From an uncultured Collinsella sp. (GTDB lineage Bacteria > Actinomycetota > Coriobacteriia > Coriobacteriales > Coriobacteriaceae): a stretch of 64,000 nt of DNA. The DNA lies in assembly GCA_900542085.1 (NCBI GenBank), contig UQMK01000008.1:13427-77426 (forward strand). Direction: 5' to 3'. A program made the position numbers and the translations under genes. The notes beneath the pieces are model-generated. The model saw nothing but the letters and a program-made list of their open reading frames with translations. It searched no databases and was not told the origin of the DNA. Below, piece by piece: positions 24,934 to 33,388 of this stretch; within the stretch, counting starts at the first letter, position 1; each line of letters starts with the position of its first letter.

Positions 24934-26001
24934 CTAAATGGTAGGTTCAATCCCCAAGTGCTCAAAGGTGCGAAGCGTTGCCTGGCGGCCCTGGGGCGTG
25001 CGAATCATCAAGCCGCACTGCAGCAGATAGGGCTCATAGACATCCTCGAGCGTTCCCGGGTCCTCGCCCACCGCGCTGGCAAGCGTTGTCAGGCCCACGG
25101 CACGTCCGGAGAACGTCTTAGCGAGTGTCTCCAAAATGCGAATATCCATCCAGTCCAGACCAAGCTCATCGATCTCGAAGAACTCGAGCGCCTGGCGGCA
25201 GATATCGAGCTCGATAGGGCCGTTGCCGCGCACCTGTGCATAATCGCGCACGCGCTTGAGCAGGCGGTTGGCAAGACGTGGCGTGCCGCGCGAACGCGAG
25301 CCGATCTCGAGCGCACTGGGGTGGTCGATCGTCACGCCCAGGATGGACGCCGAGCGCGTCACAATCTGCGCGAGTTCTTCGACCGTGTAGTAATCCAGGC
25401 GATATGAAATGCCAAAGCGGTCGCGCAGCGGGCCAGTCAACATACCCGAGCGGGTCGTTGCCGCCACCAGCGTAAACTTGGGGATATCCAGGCGAATCGA
25501 TCGTGCGGCCGGGCCTTTACCGATCACGATATCGAGGGCAAAGTCCTCCATCGCGGGGTACAGGACCTCCTCGACCGAACGGTTGAGGCGGTGGATCTCG
25601 TCAATAAACAGCACATCACCCGGCTGCAGGTTAGTCAGGATGGCCGCCAGGTCGCCGGTACGCGCAATAGCGGGTCCGCTCGTCGTCTTGATCTGAGCGC
25701 CCAGCTCGTTGGCGATAACGGTGGCCAGCGTGGTCTTGCCCAGGCCCGGAGGACCCGAGAAAATCACGTGGTCGAGCGTCTCGCCACGGCTCTGCGCCGC
25801 TTCGATCAACACGCGCAGGCTCTGCTTGATATGCTCCTGGCCACAGTAGTCGTCCAGGCGCTGGGGGCGCAAAGTGCGGTCGACATCGAGGTCCTCGGCC
25901 GTCAGCTCCGAGCCCACCATGCGCTCGCCGTGCGCCATGGATGCCGCCGGCGAGTTGCCGGGCGTCGCCCACAGGTCCTGAGAGTCATCGGCTTCCCACA
26001 T
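24934..26001 (-). CDS. ruvB: Holliday junction branch-migration ATPase RuvB
   Basis: 355 residues. The ATG at 26001 overlaps the ruvA stop by one base (TGATG), implying translational coupling. A GTG one codon earlier is an alternative. Motifs: Walker A GPPGLGKTT, Walker B LFIDEIHRLN, sensor TLVAATTRSGMLT, PLRDRFG with the arginine finger, and a C-terminal winged helix (GLTTLASAVGEDPGTLEDVYEPYL). It is the motor of the RuvAB complex, driving branch migration at Holliday junctions. Confidence 0.97.
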   Translation of the reverse strand: MWEADDSQDLWATPGNSPAASMAHGERMVGSELTAEDLDVDRTLRPQRLDDYCGQEHIKQSLRVLIEAAQSRGETLDHVIFSGPPGLGKTTLATVIANELGAQIKTTSGPAIARTGDLAAILTNLQPGDVLFIDEIHRLNRSVEEVLYPAMEDFALDIVIGKGPAARSIRLDIPKFTLVAATTRSGMLTGPLRDRFGISYRLDYYTVEELAQIVTRSASILGVTIDHPSALEIGSRSRGTPRLANRLLKRVRDYAQVRGNGPIELDICRQALEFFEIDELGLDWMDIRILETLAKTFSGRAVGLTTLASAVGEDPGTLEDVYEPYLLQCGLMIRTPQGRQATLRTFEHLGIEPTI

Positions 26002-26621
26002 CACGCATCCATTCCGAGTCGCTTAAGCGCCGCGCCGAGCAGATCCTCGACACGCATATTCTGCCCATCATACCCGCTCAGGGCAACATCGGTCTCCTGC
26101 GGGCTAAAGCCCATGGAAAGGAGCGCCGCACGGGCGTCGTCGATCGCCGAGGGAGCGGCGGCGGGCACGGGCATCGCAACCTGGCCGGGAATCACGTCGA
26201 CCGGCACAAAGCCCTTGTCCTTGGCAAAGGTGCTCTTGAGCTCCAGGATCAGACGCTGAGCTGTCTTTTTGCCCACACCGGGCACCTTGGCCATGCCCTT
26301 GTCGTCCTCGGCCATCACCAGCGAATACAGCTGCCCCACGGTATAGGTGGAAAGCACGGCGAGCGCCAAGCGCGGGCCAACGCCCGAGACAGACACGAGC
26401 CGATCGAACATCGTGCGCTCATCCTTAGAGGAAAAACCGAAAAGTGTCATGGCGTCCTCGCGCACCTGCATACGCGTGTAGAGGCGGACCTCGCCGCCGG
26501 GCGTCGGCAACGTGGCCGCAGTGCTGCCCGAGATGCCGAGCTCAAAGCCAACGCCCGACACATCGACGACAGCAGAGCTCATCGTGGCCTCGACAAGCGT
26601 TCCGTGGAGCTGGGAGATCAT
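26001..26621 (-). CDS. ruvA: Holliday junction DNA-binding subunit RuvA
   Basis: 206 residues. The start ATG overlaps the ruvC stop by one base (TGATG). It has an N-terminal OB fold (MISQLHGTLVEATMSSAVVDVSGVGFEL) and helix-hairpin-helix motifs (SVSGVGPRLALAVLS, VPGVGKKTAQRLILELK). A flexible linker and the C-terminal RuvB-binding three-helix domain (ALLSMGFSPQETDVALSG) follow. It tetramerises on four-way junctions and loads RuvB. Confidence 0.96.
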   Translation of the reverse strand: MISQLHGTLVEATMSSAVVDVSGVGFELGISGSTAATLPTPGGEVRLYTRMQVREDAMTLFGFSSKDERTMFDRLVSVSGVGPRLALAVLSTYTVGQLYSLVMAEDDKGMAKVPGVGKKTAQRLILELKSTFAKDKGFVPVDVIPGQVAMPVPAAAPSAIDDARAALLSMGFSPQETDVALSGYDGQNMRVEDLLGAALKRLGMDA

Positions 26622-27142
26622 CAGTATCCGGTTCCTCTCTGTTGATAGAACTCGCCGCCGGTAAGCGCCCGGGTACGGCTGAGGTTAACGTGGCAGATGG
26701 CGCAGGCCAGGGCATCGGCGGCATGGTCGGGATGCGGGTCGTGATCGAGCTGCGTGAGCGTGCGCACCATGTAGGCGACCTGCCGCTTATCTGCGGCACC
26801 GGTACCCACCACAGCCTGCTTGATCTGCATAGGCGTGTACTCGCCGATCTCGAGCGCGCACTCCGAAAGCGCCACGAGCGCGGCACCGCGGGCATGTGCC
26901 GTGGGGATTGCCGAGCGGACATTAGCGCCAAAGTAGATGCTCTCGATAGCCGCGGTATCGGGACGGTAGCGTTCGACGACGCCCTTGAGGTCGCGGGCGA
27001 TATGCGACAGGCGCACCGCGAGCGGACTGCCTACGCTGGTCTCGATGCAGCCATAGGCACGGCAGCGAACCTCGCCACGCCGCTCCTCGATAATCCCCCA
27101 ACCCGTATGAGCCAAACCGGGGTCGATGCCCAAAATAACCAA
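26621..27142 (-). CDS. ruvC: Crossover junction endonuclease RuvC
   Basis: 173 residues. The start is a TTG at 27142, supported by GGAGG 5-6 bases upstream and by MVILGIDPGLAHTGWG as canonical N-terminus. The catalytic acidic residues are in ILGIDPG, AAIESIYFG and DHAADALACA. It resolves Holliday junctions by paired nicks. It is the first gene of the ruvC-ruvA-ruvB operon, each junction being a one-base TGATG overlap. The rare TTG start may keep resolvase level low relative to the downstream subunits (inference). Confidence 0.95.
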   Translation of the reverse strand: MVILGIDPGLAHTGWGIIEERRGEVRCRAYGCIETSVGSPLAVRLSHIARDLKGVVERYRPDTAAIESIYFGANVRSAIPTAHARGAALVALSECALEIGEYTPMQIKQAVVGTGAADKRQVAYMVRTLTQLDHDPHPDHAADALACAICHVNLSRTRALTGGEFYQQRGTGY

Positions 27143-27279
27143 GCCAACCTCCCCTCGTCTTTTACCAAGCGCAAGGCAAGGCCCCGCGCACTACTCACGA
27201 ACGTCTGTTCTAGAATAACACAACGGGGTCAAGATGCTTAGTTGAAGTATCGGGGTTGAGAGCGAATCCCATCCCCAGT

Positions 27280-29265
27280 TTAGTTCTGCGAGAAGAATGG
27301 GAACTGTCGGGGATCAACCGGCGGATGCGGCATCGGGCCACCCTGAGGACCACCTTGCGGTCCGCCCTGGCCGCCCATCATCTTATCGATGGCGTCCTGA
27401 ACCTCGCCCTCGAACTTTTTCATTCCCTCGTGTAAACGACGCTGACCGTCTTCAGAGCGCAACTCCTCCATTTGTTCGGGCGAAATACCCAGTAGCTCGC
27501 CCAGCACGCCCATCATCTCGTTTCGCACGCGCTCGCTAGTATCCTCGTCAGCAAAACGGCGCACCTCGGCGCGCGCCAGCGAATCGACCGTCATACGCTC
27601 CTTGCCGTTAAGCCCCAGGTCGGACCACGCGAGCATGTACGGCCAGGAGCGCTCGGCAAACGAACGGGACGAAACGATCGGCGCCGTCGGCAACATGCGG
27701 CGGGCAGCCTCACCTTGGCGCACGAGCATCAGCAGCAGCGAGCAGGCCTCAGGCTTGCCAGTGGCCATCGGGATGTCGTCGAAAGATCGATTGCGGTCCA
27801 CGTGCGCCTCGAGCGCGCCATCGACCTCACCCGGCTCAAGCCCGCCGAGCAGCTGTGCCGCGCGGTCGAGCATATCGACCGGACCGTCGAGCGTCGAGAG
27901 CGCCTGCGCCAGCACTCGCTCCATACAATCTTCCACCGCGTTGAGCGTCACGAGCTCTTGGGGCACCACGGCAGACGTGCGGTTGCGCACACGCGCCACA
28001 AACTCAAGCGCCGACAGGTACACATCGCCAAAGGGCGCGTAATCGCCCTGGTAGCCGCCGCAAAGCGCCGGCGCCGCCAGCGCGTACTCAGTTTTGGACA
28101 GCGGGCTCAGCGCCATCGCACCCAGCTCGAGCGCCGTGTCCTCCAGCATGAGGCCCAGCGTGCGCGAGCGCAGACGCTCGGCATCGCCCGCCGACACGTC
28201 GCGATCGAGCACACGCGCCGCATCCGGTGCATCGCGCTCGACGGTGCGAATGTGCAGACGCTCGGCGATGGCGCGGACGGCGGCACAGCGGGCAGCCTCG
28301 GCCTCTTCCTGCGCCGGCGTAAAGATACGGTTGCGCCCCAGCACCAGGCCAATCACATTACGCGGGCCCAGAGCGTCGACGGTCAGCGCCGCCAGCAGGG
28401 ACGACGGCAAGTCGCCCTCGAGCGCCACCACAGCACGCGACGCACCGTGGGCTCGGGCGTTGTCGCGCACGGCGAGCACCAGCGCCTGCCACAGCCACTC
28501 CTCGGAACGGAACTCGGGCAGTTCGTGATCTTCCAGGGCATCGAGCATCACGCCGCGCTGAATCTCCTGAACCAGCAGGTTCTCCTCAAAACACGGCGCC
28601 TGGGCCACCACGCGACCACAGTCGTCGAGCACAAACGAACCGCCGGTATACACCGACTCGTCATAAGCACCGACCGGCGCCATGCAGGCAAACCACACGC
28701 TGCGCTTGGATGCGATCTTGCGGTAGGCGCCGCTGCGTACGGCGGCAATGGCAGCAGTCTCGCGGTCGGTCATGTCAAACGCGTTGAATTGGAAATACGC
28801 AATGAGGTCAACACCGGTCGGCAACATCTCGAGCTCGCGGTCCAAGTCAAAAATCACGGCGATGCGCACGCCGTCCACGTCGAACACCGGCGGCGCCCAA
28901 CGCGTGTCGTTGTTCTCGCCACGCTGCAGGGCAATGCTCGAACGCGCCGGCACCACATGACCGTCCTTGAGCATCATGTAGTCGAGCAGCGGCTGGCCCT
29001 CAAACGAAACCGCCGCGGGCACGATGCAGATCATGTCAAGCTCCTGGATACGCTCGGCAACACCAGTCAAGCCGGCAAGCATGTCGTGCTCAAAGTCGGC
29101 AGTGCCCACCAGGCCCCCGGGCATGGCGCCCATAAAGAGCGGAGCCGGAACGCACAGCACGCGCGCCCCGCGCTCGTGGGCCAGACGAGCCTGGTCCTCG
29201 ATGCGGCCGCAAATGCCCTCAATATCACCCAGGCGCATATCGATCTGTGCAAGCGCGAGCTTCAT
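27280..29265 (-). CDS. Degenerate glutamine-dependent NAD+ synthetase-like protein (probable pseudoenzyme)
   Basis: 661 residues from MKLALAQIDMR. Residues 1-260 have the carbon-nitrogen hydrolase fold and 270-560 the NAD-synthetase fold (LSKTEYALAAPALCGGYQGD, APFGDVYLSALEFVARVRNR). Catalytic positions are lost. The usual F-P-E-L reads V-P-A-P-L (Glu missing). The usual I-C-E-D-L reads AVIFDLD (nucleophile Cys missing). The SGGxDSS pyrophosphatase loop reads EGDLPSS. The C-terminus adds a helical region and a GGQGGPQGGPQGG tail ending in PRQFPFFSQN. The frame is intact and well translated, so it is probably a maintained non-catalytic relative rather than a decaying gene. Function is unknown. 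Confidence 0.8.
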   Translation of the reverse strand: MKLALAQIDMRLGDIEGICGRIEDQARLAHERGARVLCVPAPLFMGAMPGGLVGTADFEHDMLAGLTGVAERIQELDMICIVPAAVSFEGQPLLDYMMLKDGHVVPARSSIALQRGENNDTRWAPPVFDVDGVRIAVIFDLDRELEMLPTGVDLIAYFQFNAFDMTDRETAAIAAVRSGAYRKIASKRSVWFACMAPVGAYDESVYTGGSFVLDDCGRVVAQAPCFEENLLVQEIQRGVMLDALEDHELPEFRSEEWLWQALVLAVRDNARAHGASRAVVALEGDLPSSLLAALTVDALGPRNVIGLVLGRNRIFTPAQEEAEAARCAAVRAIAERLHIRTVERDAPDAARVLDRDVSAGDAERLRSRTLGLMLEDTALELGAMALSPLSKTEYALAAPALCGGYQGDYAPFGDVYLSALEFVARVRNRTSAVVPQELVTLNAVEDCMERVLAQALSTLDGPVDMLDRAAQLLGGLEPGEVDGALEAHVDRNRSFDDIPMATGKPEACSLLLMLVRQGEAARRMLPTAPIVSSRSFAERSWPYMLAWSDLGLNGKERMTVDSLARAEVRRFADEDTSERVRNEMMGVLGELLGISPEQMEELRSEDGQRRLHEGMKKFEGEVQDAIDKMMGGQGGPQGGPQGGPMPHPPVDPRQFPFFSQN

Positions 29266-29382
29266 GGCTCAGCCCTTTCCGTCGTAAACCATCGAAATCG
29301 TAGTAAAAGCGCCGGCCGCATAATGCAGTCGGCGCTCGCATGTGCATATGCTAGCTATGATACCCCGAGCGGGGGCGCGCTC

Positions 29383-29745
29383 CTAGAACGTCGCGGACCA
29401 CAGCCCGTGCAGGTTGCAGTAGGCATAGACGGTACCGGTCTTGGAACCGCCGGCAAAAAACGTCGCGGGCTTCATGCCGGGCTCAAGATAATGGACCTCT
29501 AAGCGGCCCTCGGCCTCAAGGGCGATCCACTCAATATAGTGCTCGGGCAGGCTGGGGTGCTCGACCGAGCCAACGCGTGCGCGAATCACGTGACCGTCGC
29601 GCTCGGTCTCGACAACAGGCACGTGCTTCTCGTGCGCCGCGTCCTCAGTGTTTGCGGTCAGTTCCGTGCAACCGGCAGGGGTTGCAACGTCGTTGCCAAG
29701 GGCGGCAATGAGCTTACCGTCGGGGTCCTTAAAGAATTTCGCCAT
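29383..29745 (-). CDS. Superoxide reductase (neelaredoxin/desulfoferrodoxin family)
   Basis: 120 residues from the ATG at 29745, with AAAGGAG 6-7 bases upstream. It carries the SOR catalytic-iron ligands: His in AAHEKHVPVVE, His in SVEHPSLPEHYIEWI, and the Cys/His pair in CNLHGLW. The N-terminal Cys4 desulforedoxin site of desulfoferrodoxins is absent, so it is the one-iron class. It reduces superoxide to peroxide without making oxygen, fitting an obligate anaerobe. It sits alone, between the SNF2 gene and the NadE-like gene, all on the minus strand. Confidence 0.92.
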   Translation of the reverse strand: MAKFFKDPDGKLIAALGNDVATPAGCTELTANTEDAAHEKHVPVVETERDGHVIRARVGSVEHPSLPEHYIEWIALEAEGRLEVHYLEPGMKPATFFAGGSKTGTVYAYCNLHGLWSATF

Positions 29746-29895
29746 GATGTTCTCCTTTGCTGACGTGCAAATGTTCTTGATGGTTCTTATGCCCAAAGGC
29801 AGACAAACCATCCACGGCATTGCAAATGAACACATAACGGGCGGGGACGATGGGGCAGCGCGCGCTATCCGCCCTGACGGCCCCGCCCGAGCGGG

Positions 29896-32800
29896 TTAGC
29901 GCCCGTCGCCGCCCAGCAGCGCCAGAACATCTTCGCGGGTAAACAGCGCCGACGAGATGCCGTCGCCGCCGAGCACGCTGTTGACCAGGTCGCGCTTGGA
30001 CTCCTGCATCTGCATAATGCGCTCCTCGATCGTATCCTTGGCGATGAGCTTGTACACGGTCACGGTATGTTGCTGGCCAATACGATGCGCGCGGTCGGTC
30101 GCCTGGTCCTGCGCCGCCACGTTCCACCACGGGTCGTAGTGGATGACCACGTCGGCCGCCGTCAGGTTGAGGCCCACGCCGCCCGCCTTGAGCGAAATCA
30201 AAAAGACCGGAACCTCGCCCGCTTGGAACTGCGCGACCATCTTGGCGCGGCCCTCCTTGGACGAAGCGCCCGTGAGCTTAAGAAAGCCGATGTCCTCCTT
30301 GGCCAAGCGCTTACCGATGATATCGAGCATGCCCGTGAACTGGCTGAACAACAGGATGCGATGCCCGCCGTCGAGTGCGCCGTGCACGAGCTCCATGCAC
30401 GTATCGAGCTTGGCGCTCCCCGCCTTGTAATCCTCGTAGTGTAGACGCGGGTCGCAGCAGATCTGGCGCAGCTTGGTGAGCTCGGCGAGCACCTTGAGTT
30501 TGTCCTTCTTAAACTCCCCAGCCTCGCGGTGCTGCACCTGCTGGGCGATGCGGTCCTGGTTGGCCAGGTAGAGCTTGCGCTGCTCGCCGGTAAGCTGCGC
30601 CATGACGGTGTCCTCGATCTTCTCGGGCAGGTCGGCCACCACGTCTTCCTTAACACGGCGCAGCACAAACGGCGACACGAGCGCTTGCAGGCGGACGGCA
30701 CTGTCGCCCTCGGCATGCTCGACCGGGCTTTCGAATCGCTTTGCAAACGATTCACGCGTGCCCAGCAGGCCCGGCATCAAAAAGTCGAAGATGCTCCAGA
30801 GCTCGGATAGGCGGTTTTCGATGGGCGTGCCCGTCAGGGCAAAGCGCACGCCGGCAGGCAGGCGCTTGGCGGCGCGCGCCACCTGCGTGAGCGGATTTTT
30901 AATGTACTGTGCCTCATCGAGCACCACGCGGGCAAAATCCCGCTCGACGTACTCGTCGATATCGCGCCGCATAAGGTCATACGACGTCACGACCACGCTA
31001 TGCTCGGCCACGCCGGCGATCTGCACGCGGCGTTGAGCCTTGGCGCCCACAATGGCGCACACATCGAGCGACGGGGCAAAGCGCTCCAGCTCGGCAGTCC
31101 AGTTGTACACGAGTGAGGCCGGGCATACCACGAGCGTGGGCTTGGTGTCCCCCGCCTCCACGCGCGCCAGAATATGCGCAATCATCTGGAGCGTTTTGCC
31201 CAGGCCCATGTCGTCGGCCAAGATGCCGCCAAGGCCCAGGTGTTCAAGCGAGCCGAGCCACTGGTATCCGTCGACCTGGTAGCCGCGCATCGTTGCCTTG
31301 AGCGATGCCGGCACCGTAAAGTCCATCTTGCCGAGCGTGTCCAGGCGCTCGACGGTACGGCGGAACGCAGCGTCGCGATCGGCCTCGAGCGCCGGCGTGC
31401 GTGCGAGCATGCTGTCGACGAACAGGGTGCTCGACGCGGGAAGCGACACGCCGTCGAGCAGGTCGACGGCATCGACACCCAGGTCCTCGGCAAGGCCAAA
31501 CGCGGCGCGCGCTCCCTCGTCCAGGCGAATGATGTCGCCGGACGTAAGGCGCGCAAACGTTTGATGGCGCTTGTACGAATCGAGATAGACGGCAAGGTCC
31601 GCGGCCGAAAGCCCGCTCGCGCCCAGCTCGACATCGAGCAGATTGCTCTTAACGGTCGCACGAACCGAGAGCTTGGGCGCAGGGCGGACCGAGATCTGGC
31701 GCAGACGGTCGCTAAGCATGACCTCACCCAGCTCGGACAGGGCGGACAGGCCCTCGGTCAGCAGGCAGAACAAGCGGGCGTCATCGCGCTCCTCAAACGC
31801 CAGACCGCCCTCGTAGAAATCGAAGTACAGGGCCGCCGTATCCATAACGCGAAACTCCGCCACCTCGTCGCGGGGCGGCACACCGGGGCGCTGCTCTTCG
31901 AAGGGGCTGCCCGGAGCGCCCAGGCCAAAGAGATCCGCCGACCAGTCGCCGTAGGTAATCGTAATCTTGCAGGTCACGAGCCCATCGTCGACGCCGATTG
32001 CCATGGCAAAGCTCGGCTCGGGCGCCACGGTATCGAGCGCAGCGGGCGCGGTAAGGTCGGTATAGTCGCGCAAAATGGGCAGCGCCATACGGCAGAACTC
32101 CCCCACCTGCTCGGCGGCAATATGGGCGGGCGTGCGGCACGGCAGCAAGCGCGACAAAAAAGGTGCGGCATGCTGAGCAAATGCAGCGTCGGTACGGCGC
32201 ACGCGGCGCGTGTCAACCAAGTAGGCGGCATCGCCCGACGCAAAGCAGTACATATCGGCGGGCAGGCGCAGGTCATAGCTACCACCAGCCGCCGGCACGA
32301 TTTTGGCGGCAAGCAGCGGTGGGCGCTTAGCGGATGCCTCGTCCTCCCCTTGCGGAGACAGCTCAACCGCCACGTCGTAGGTGCGATGCGTCGTCATCCC
32401 CCGCGACCAGGCGGGCTCAAAGGAGATGGTCTGGCCGCGCAGCAGGTCCAGCACATATACGATGCTATGCTCGGACAGCGGCAACTGACGCTCGGCAACA
32501 AAACCACTGCGGGCAAAGTCGTACGACGCCGAACGCGAGCTTGTGATGTCATCGAGATAGGCAACTGTCGTCACAACAAGGTTGAGCAGCTTTGCCGATG
32601 TTTCGTCAAAGGCCTCAGGTGAATGGACAAACGTGAGCTTCTTGCCATAGGAAAACGTGCCGCCGCGCACGTAGGCATCGGCCATGCCGTCGATGTCCTT
32701 GACCACGTAGGAGACCGATCCACAGCGAATGCGGAACTCGAGCGCCCAGCTAAAGCGGTCAGCGAACAGCGGATTGTAGTACGGCACCAACGAGGGCTCC

Positions 32801-33360
32801 AACGCCGCTTTGGGGGCCTCGGGATCAACGGCACCGGCAAGCTTGCGGCGCATGCTCGCCAGCTCATCCATGCGCGCGTCCGAAAGATCGGAAAGCGCCG
32901 CCACAAGGCTCGGGCTCGTGGGGACGGGCGCCGGGAAGGGAAAGTTGGGGTTGACGGCCGGCGCGGCGGACGCGGCGCGCGCGGGCTGTTTCGGCTGCGC
33001 CGTAAACGTGCGAACCGGCGTGCGCAAACCTTCGACGGGCTCGGCGCCGCTGGCATCCAAATACGCCAGCGCCGTGGCAATAGCGTGCTTACACATACCG
33101 GGATAGCGGTATGCGGCGGGGCAGTCGCAGTCGTAGTCGATAACCTCGTGCTCGTCCATGTCGAGCGCCACGTGCGTCTTGTACAGGTCACCGCGCGAGC
33201 CGCGCACCGAGCCTTCAACCGTCACGTTTTTGGAGAAGCGCGAGCCGCTGTCCTCGATCGACAGCACGGCGCCGTTGAGCATGAGCGAACGCCCCTTCAT
33301 AAAGGTGCCGCTCAGCGCCGCCTCTTTCCGGAGCGCCTGCACAAACGTCCCCTGCGCCAT
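29896..33360 (-). CDS. SNF2-family DNA helicase/translocase with SWIM zinc finger
   Basis: 1,154 residues from MAQGTFVQALR, with GGAGG 5 bases before the ATG at 33360. An N-terminal SWIM zinc finger (CDCPAAYRYPGMCKH, about residues 72-86) is followed by a long middle region. The C-terminal 480 residues form a Swi2/Snf2 ATPase: motif I LADDMGLGKTLQM, motif II VLDEAQYIKN, motif III ALTGTPIENRLSE, and motif VI QATDRAHRIGQQHTVTV. Such proteins translocate on double-stranded DNA. The role is not fixed by context, because the neighbours are dnaE upstream and superoxide reductase downstream. Confidence 0.94.
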   Translation of the reverse strand: MAQGTFVQALRKEAALSGTFMKGRSLMLNGAVLSIEDSGSRFSKNVTVEGSVRGSRGDLYKTHVALDMDEHEVIDYDCDCPAAYRYPGMCKHAIATALAYLDASGAEPVEGLRTPVRTFTAQPKQPARAASAAPAVNPNFPFPAPVPTSPSLVAALSDLSDARMDELASMRRKLAGAVDPEAPKAALEPSLVPYYNPLFADRFSWALEFRIRCGSVSYVVKDIDGMADAYVRGGTFSYGKKLTFVHSPEAFDETSAKLLNLVVTTVAYLDDITSSRSASYDFARSGFVAERQLPLSEHSIVYVLDLLRGQTISFEPAWSRGMTTHRTYDVAVELSPQGEDEASAKRPPLLAAKIVPAAGGSYDLRLPADMYCFASGDAAYLVDTRRVRRTDAAFAQHAAPFLSRLLPCRTPAHIAAEQVGEFCRMALPILRDYTDLTAPAALDTVAPEPSFAMAIGVDDGLVTCKITITYGDWSADLFGLGAPGSPFEEQRPGVPPRDEVAEFRVMDTAALYFDFYEGGLAFEERDDARLFCLLTEGLSALSELGEVMLSDRLRQISVRPAPKLSVRATVKSNLLDVELGASGLSAADLAVYLDSYKRHQTFARLTSGDIIRLDEGARAAFGLAEDLGVDAVDLLDGVSLPASSTLFVDSMLARTPALEADRDAAFRRTVERLDTLGKMDFTVPASLKATMRGYQVDGYQWLGSLEHLGLGGILADDMGLGKTLQMIAHILARVEAGDTKPTLVVCPASLVYNWTAELERFAPSLDVCAIVGAKAQRRVQIAGVAEHSVVVTSYDLMRRDIDEYVERDFARVVLDEAQYIKNPLTQVARAAKRLPAGVRFALTGTPIENRLSELWSIFDFLMPGLLGTRESFAKRFESPVEHAEGDSAVRLQALVSPFVLRRVKEDVVADLPEKIEDTVMAQLTGEQRKLYLANQDRIAQQVQHREAGEFKKDKLKVLAELTKLRQICCDPRLHYEDYKAGSAKLDTCMELVHGALDGGHRILLFSQFTGMLDIIGKRLAKEDIGFLKLTGASSKEGRAKMVAQFQAGEVPVFLISLKAGGVGLNLTAADVVIHYDPWWNVAAQDQATDRAHRIGQQHTVTVYKLIAKDTIEERIMQMQESKRDLVNSVLGGDGISSALFTREDVLALLGGDGR

Positions 33361-33388
33361 CACTTCCTCCAATCTCACCCCGGGTAGC

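Noticed and set aside
27715..29502. Plus-strand 595-residue ORF opposite the NadE-like gene
   Set aside because: His/Arg-rich composition typical of shadow frames; no motif and no ribosome site.
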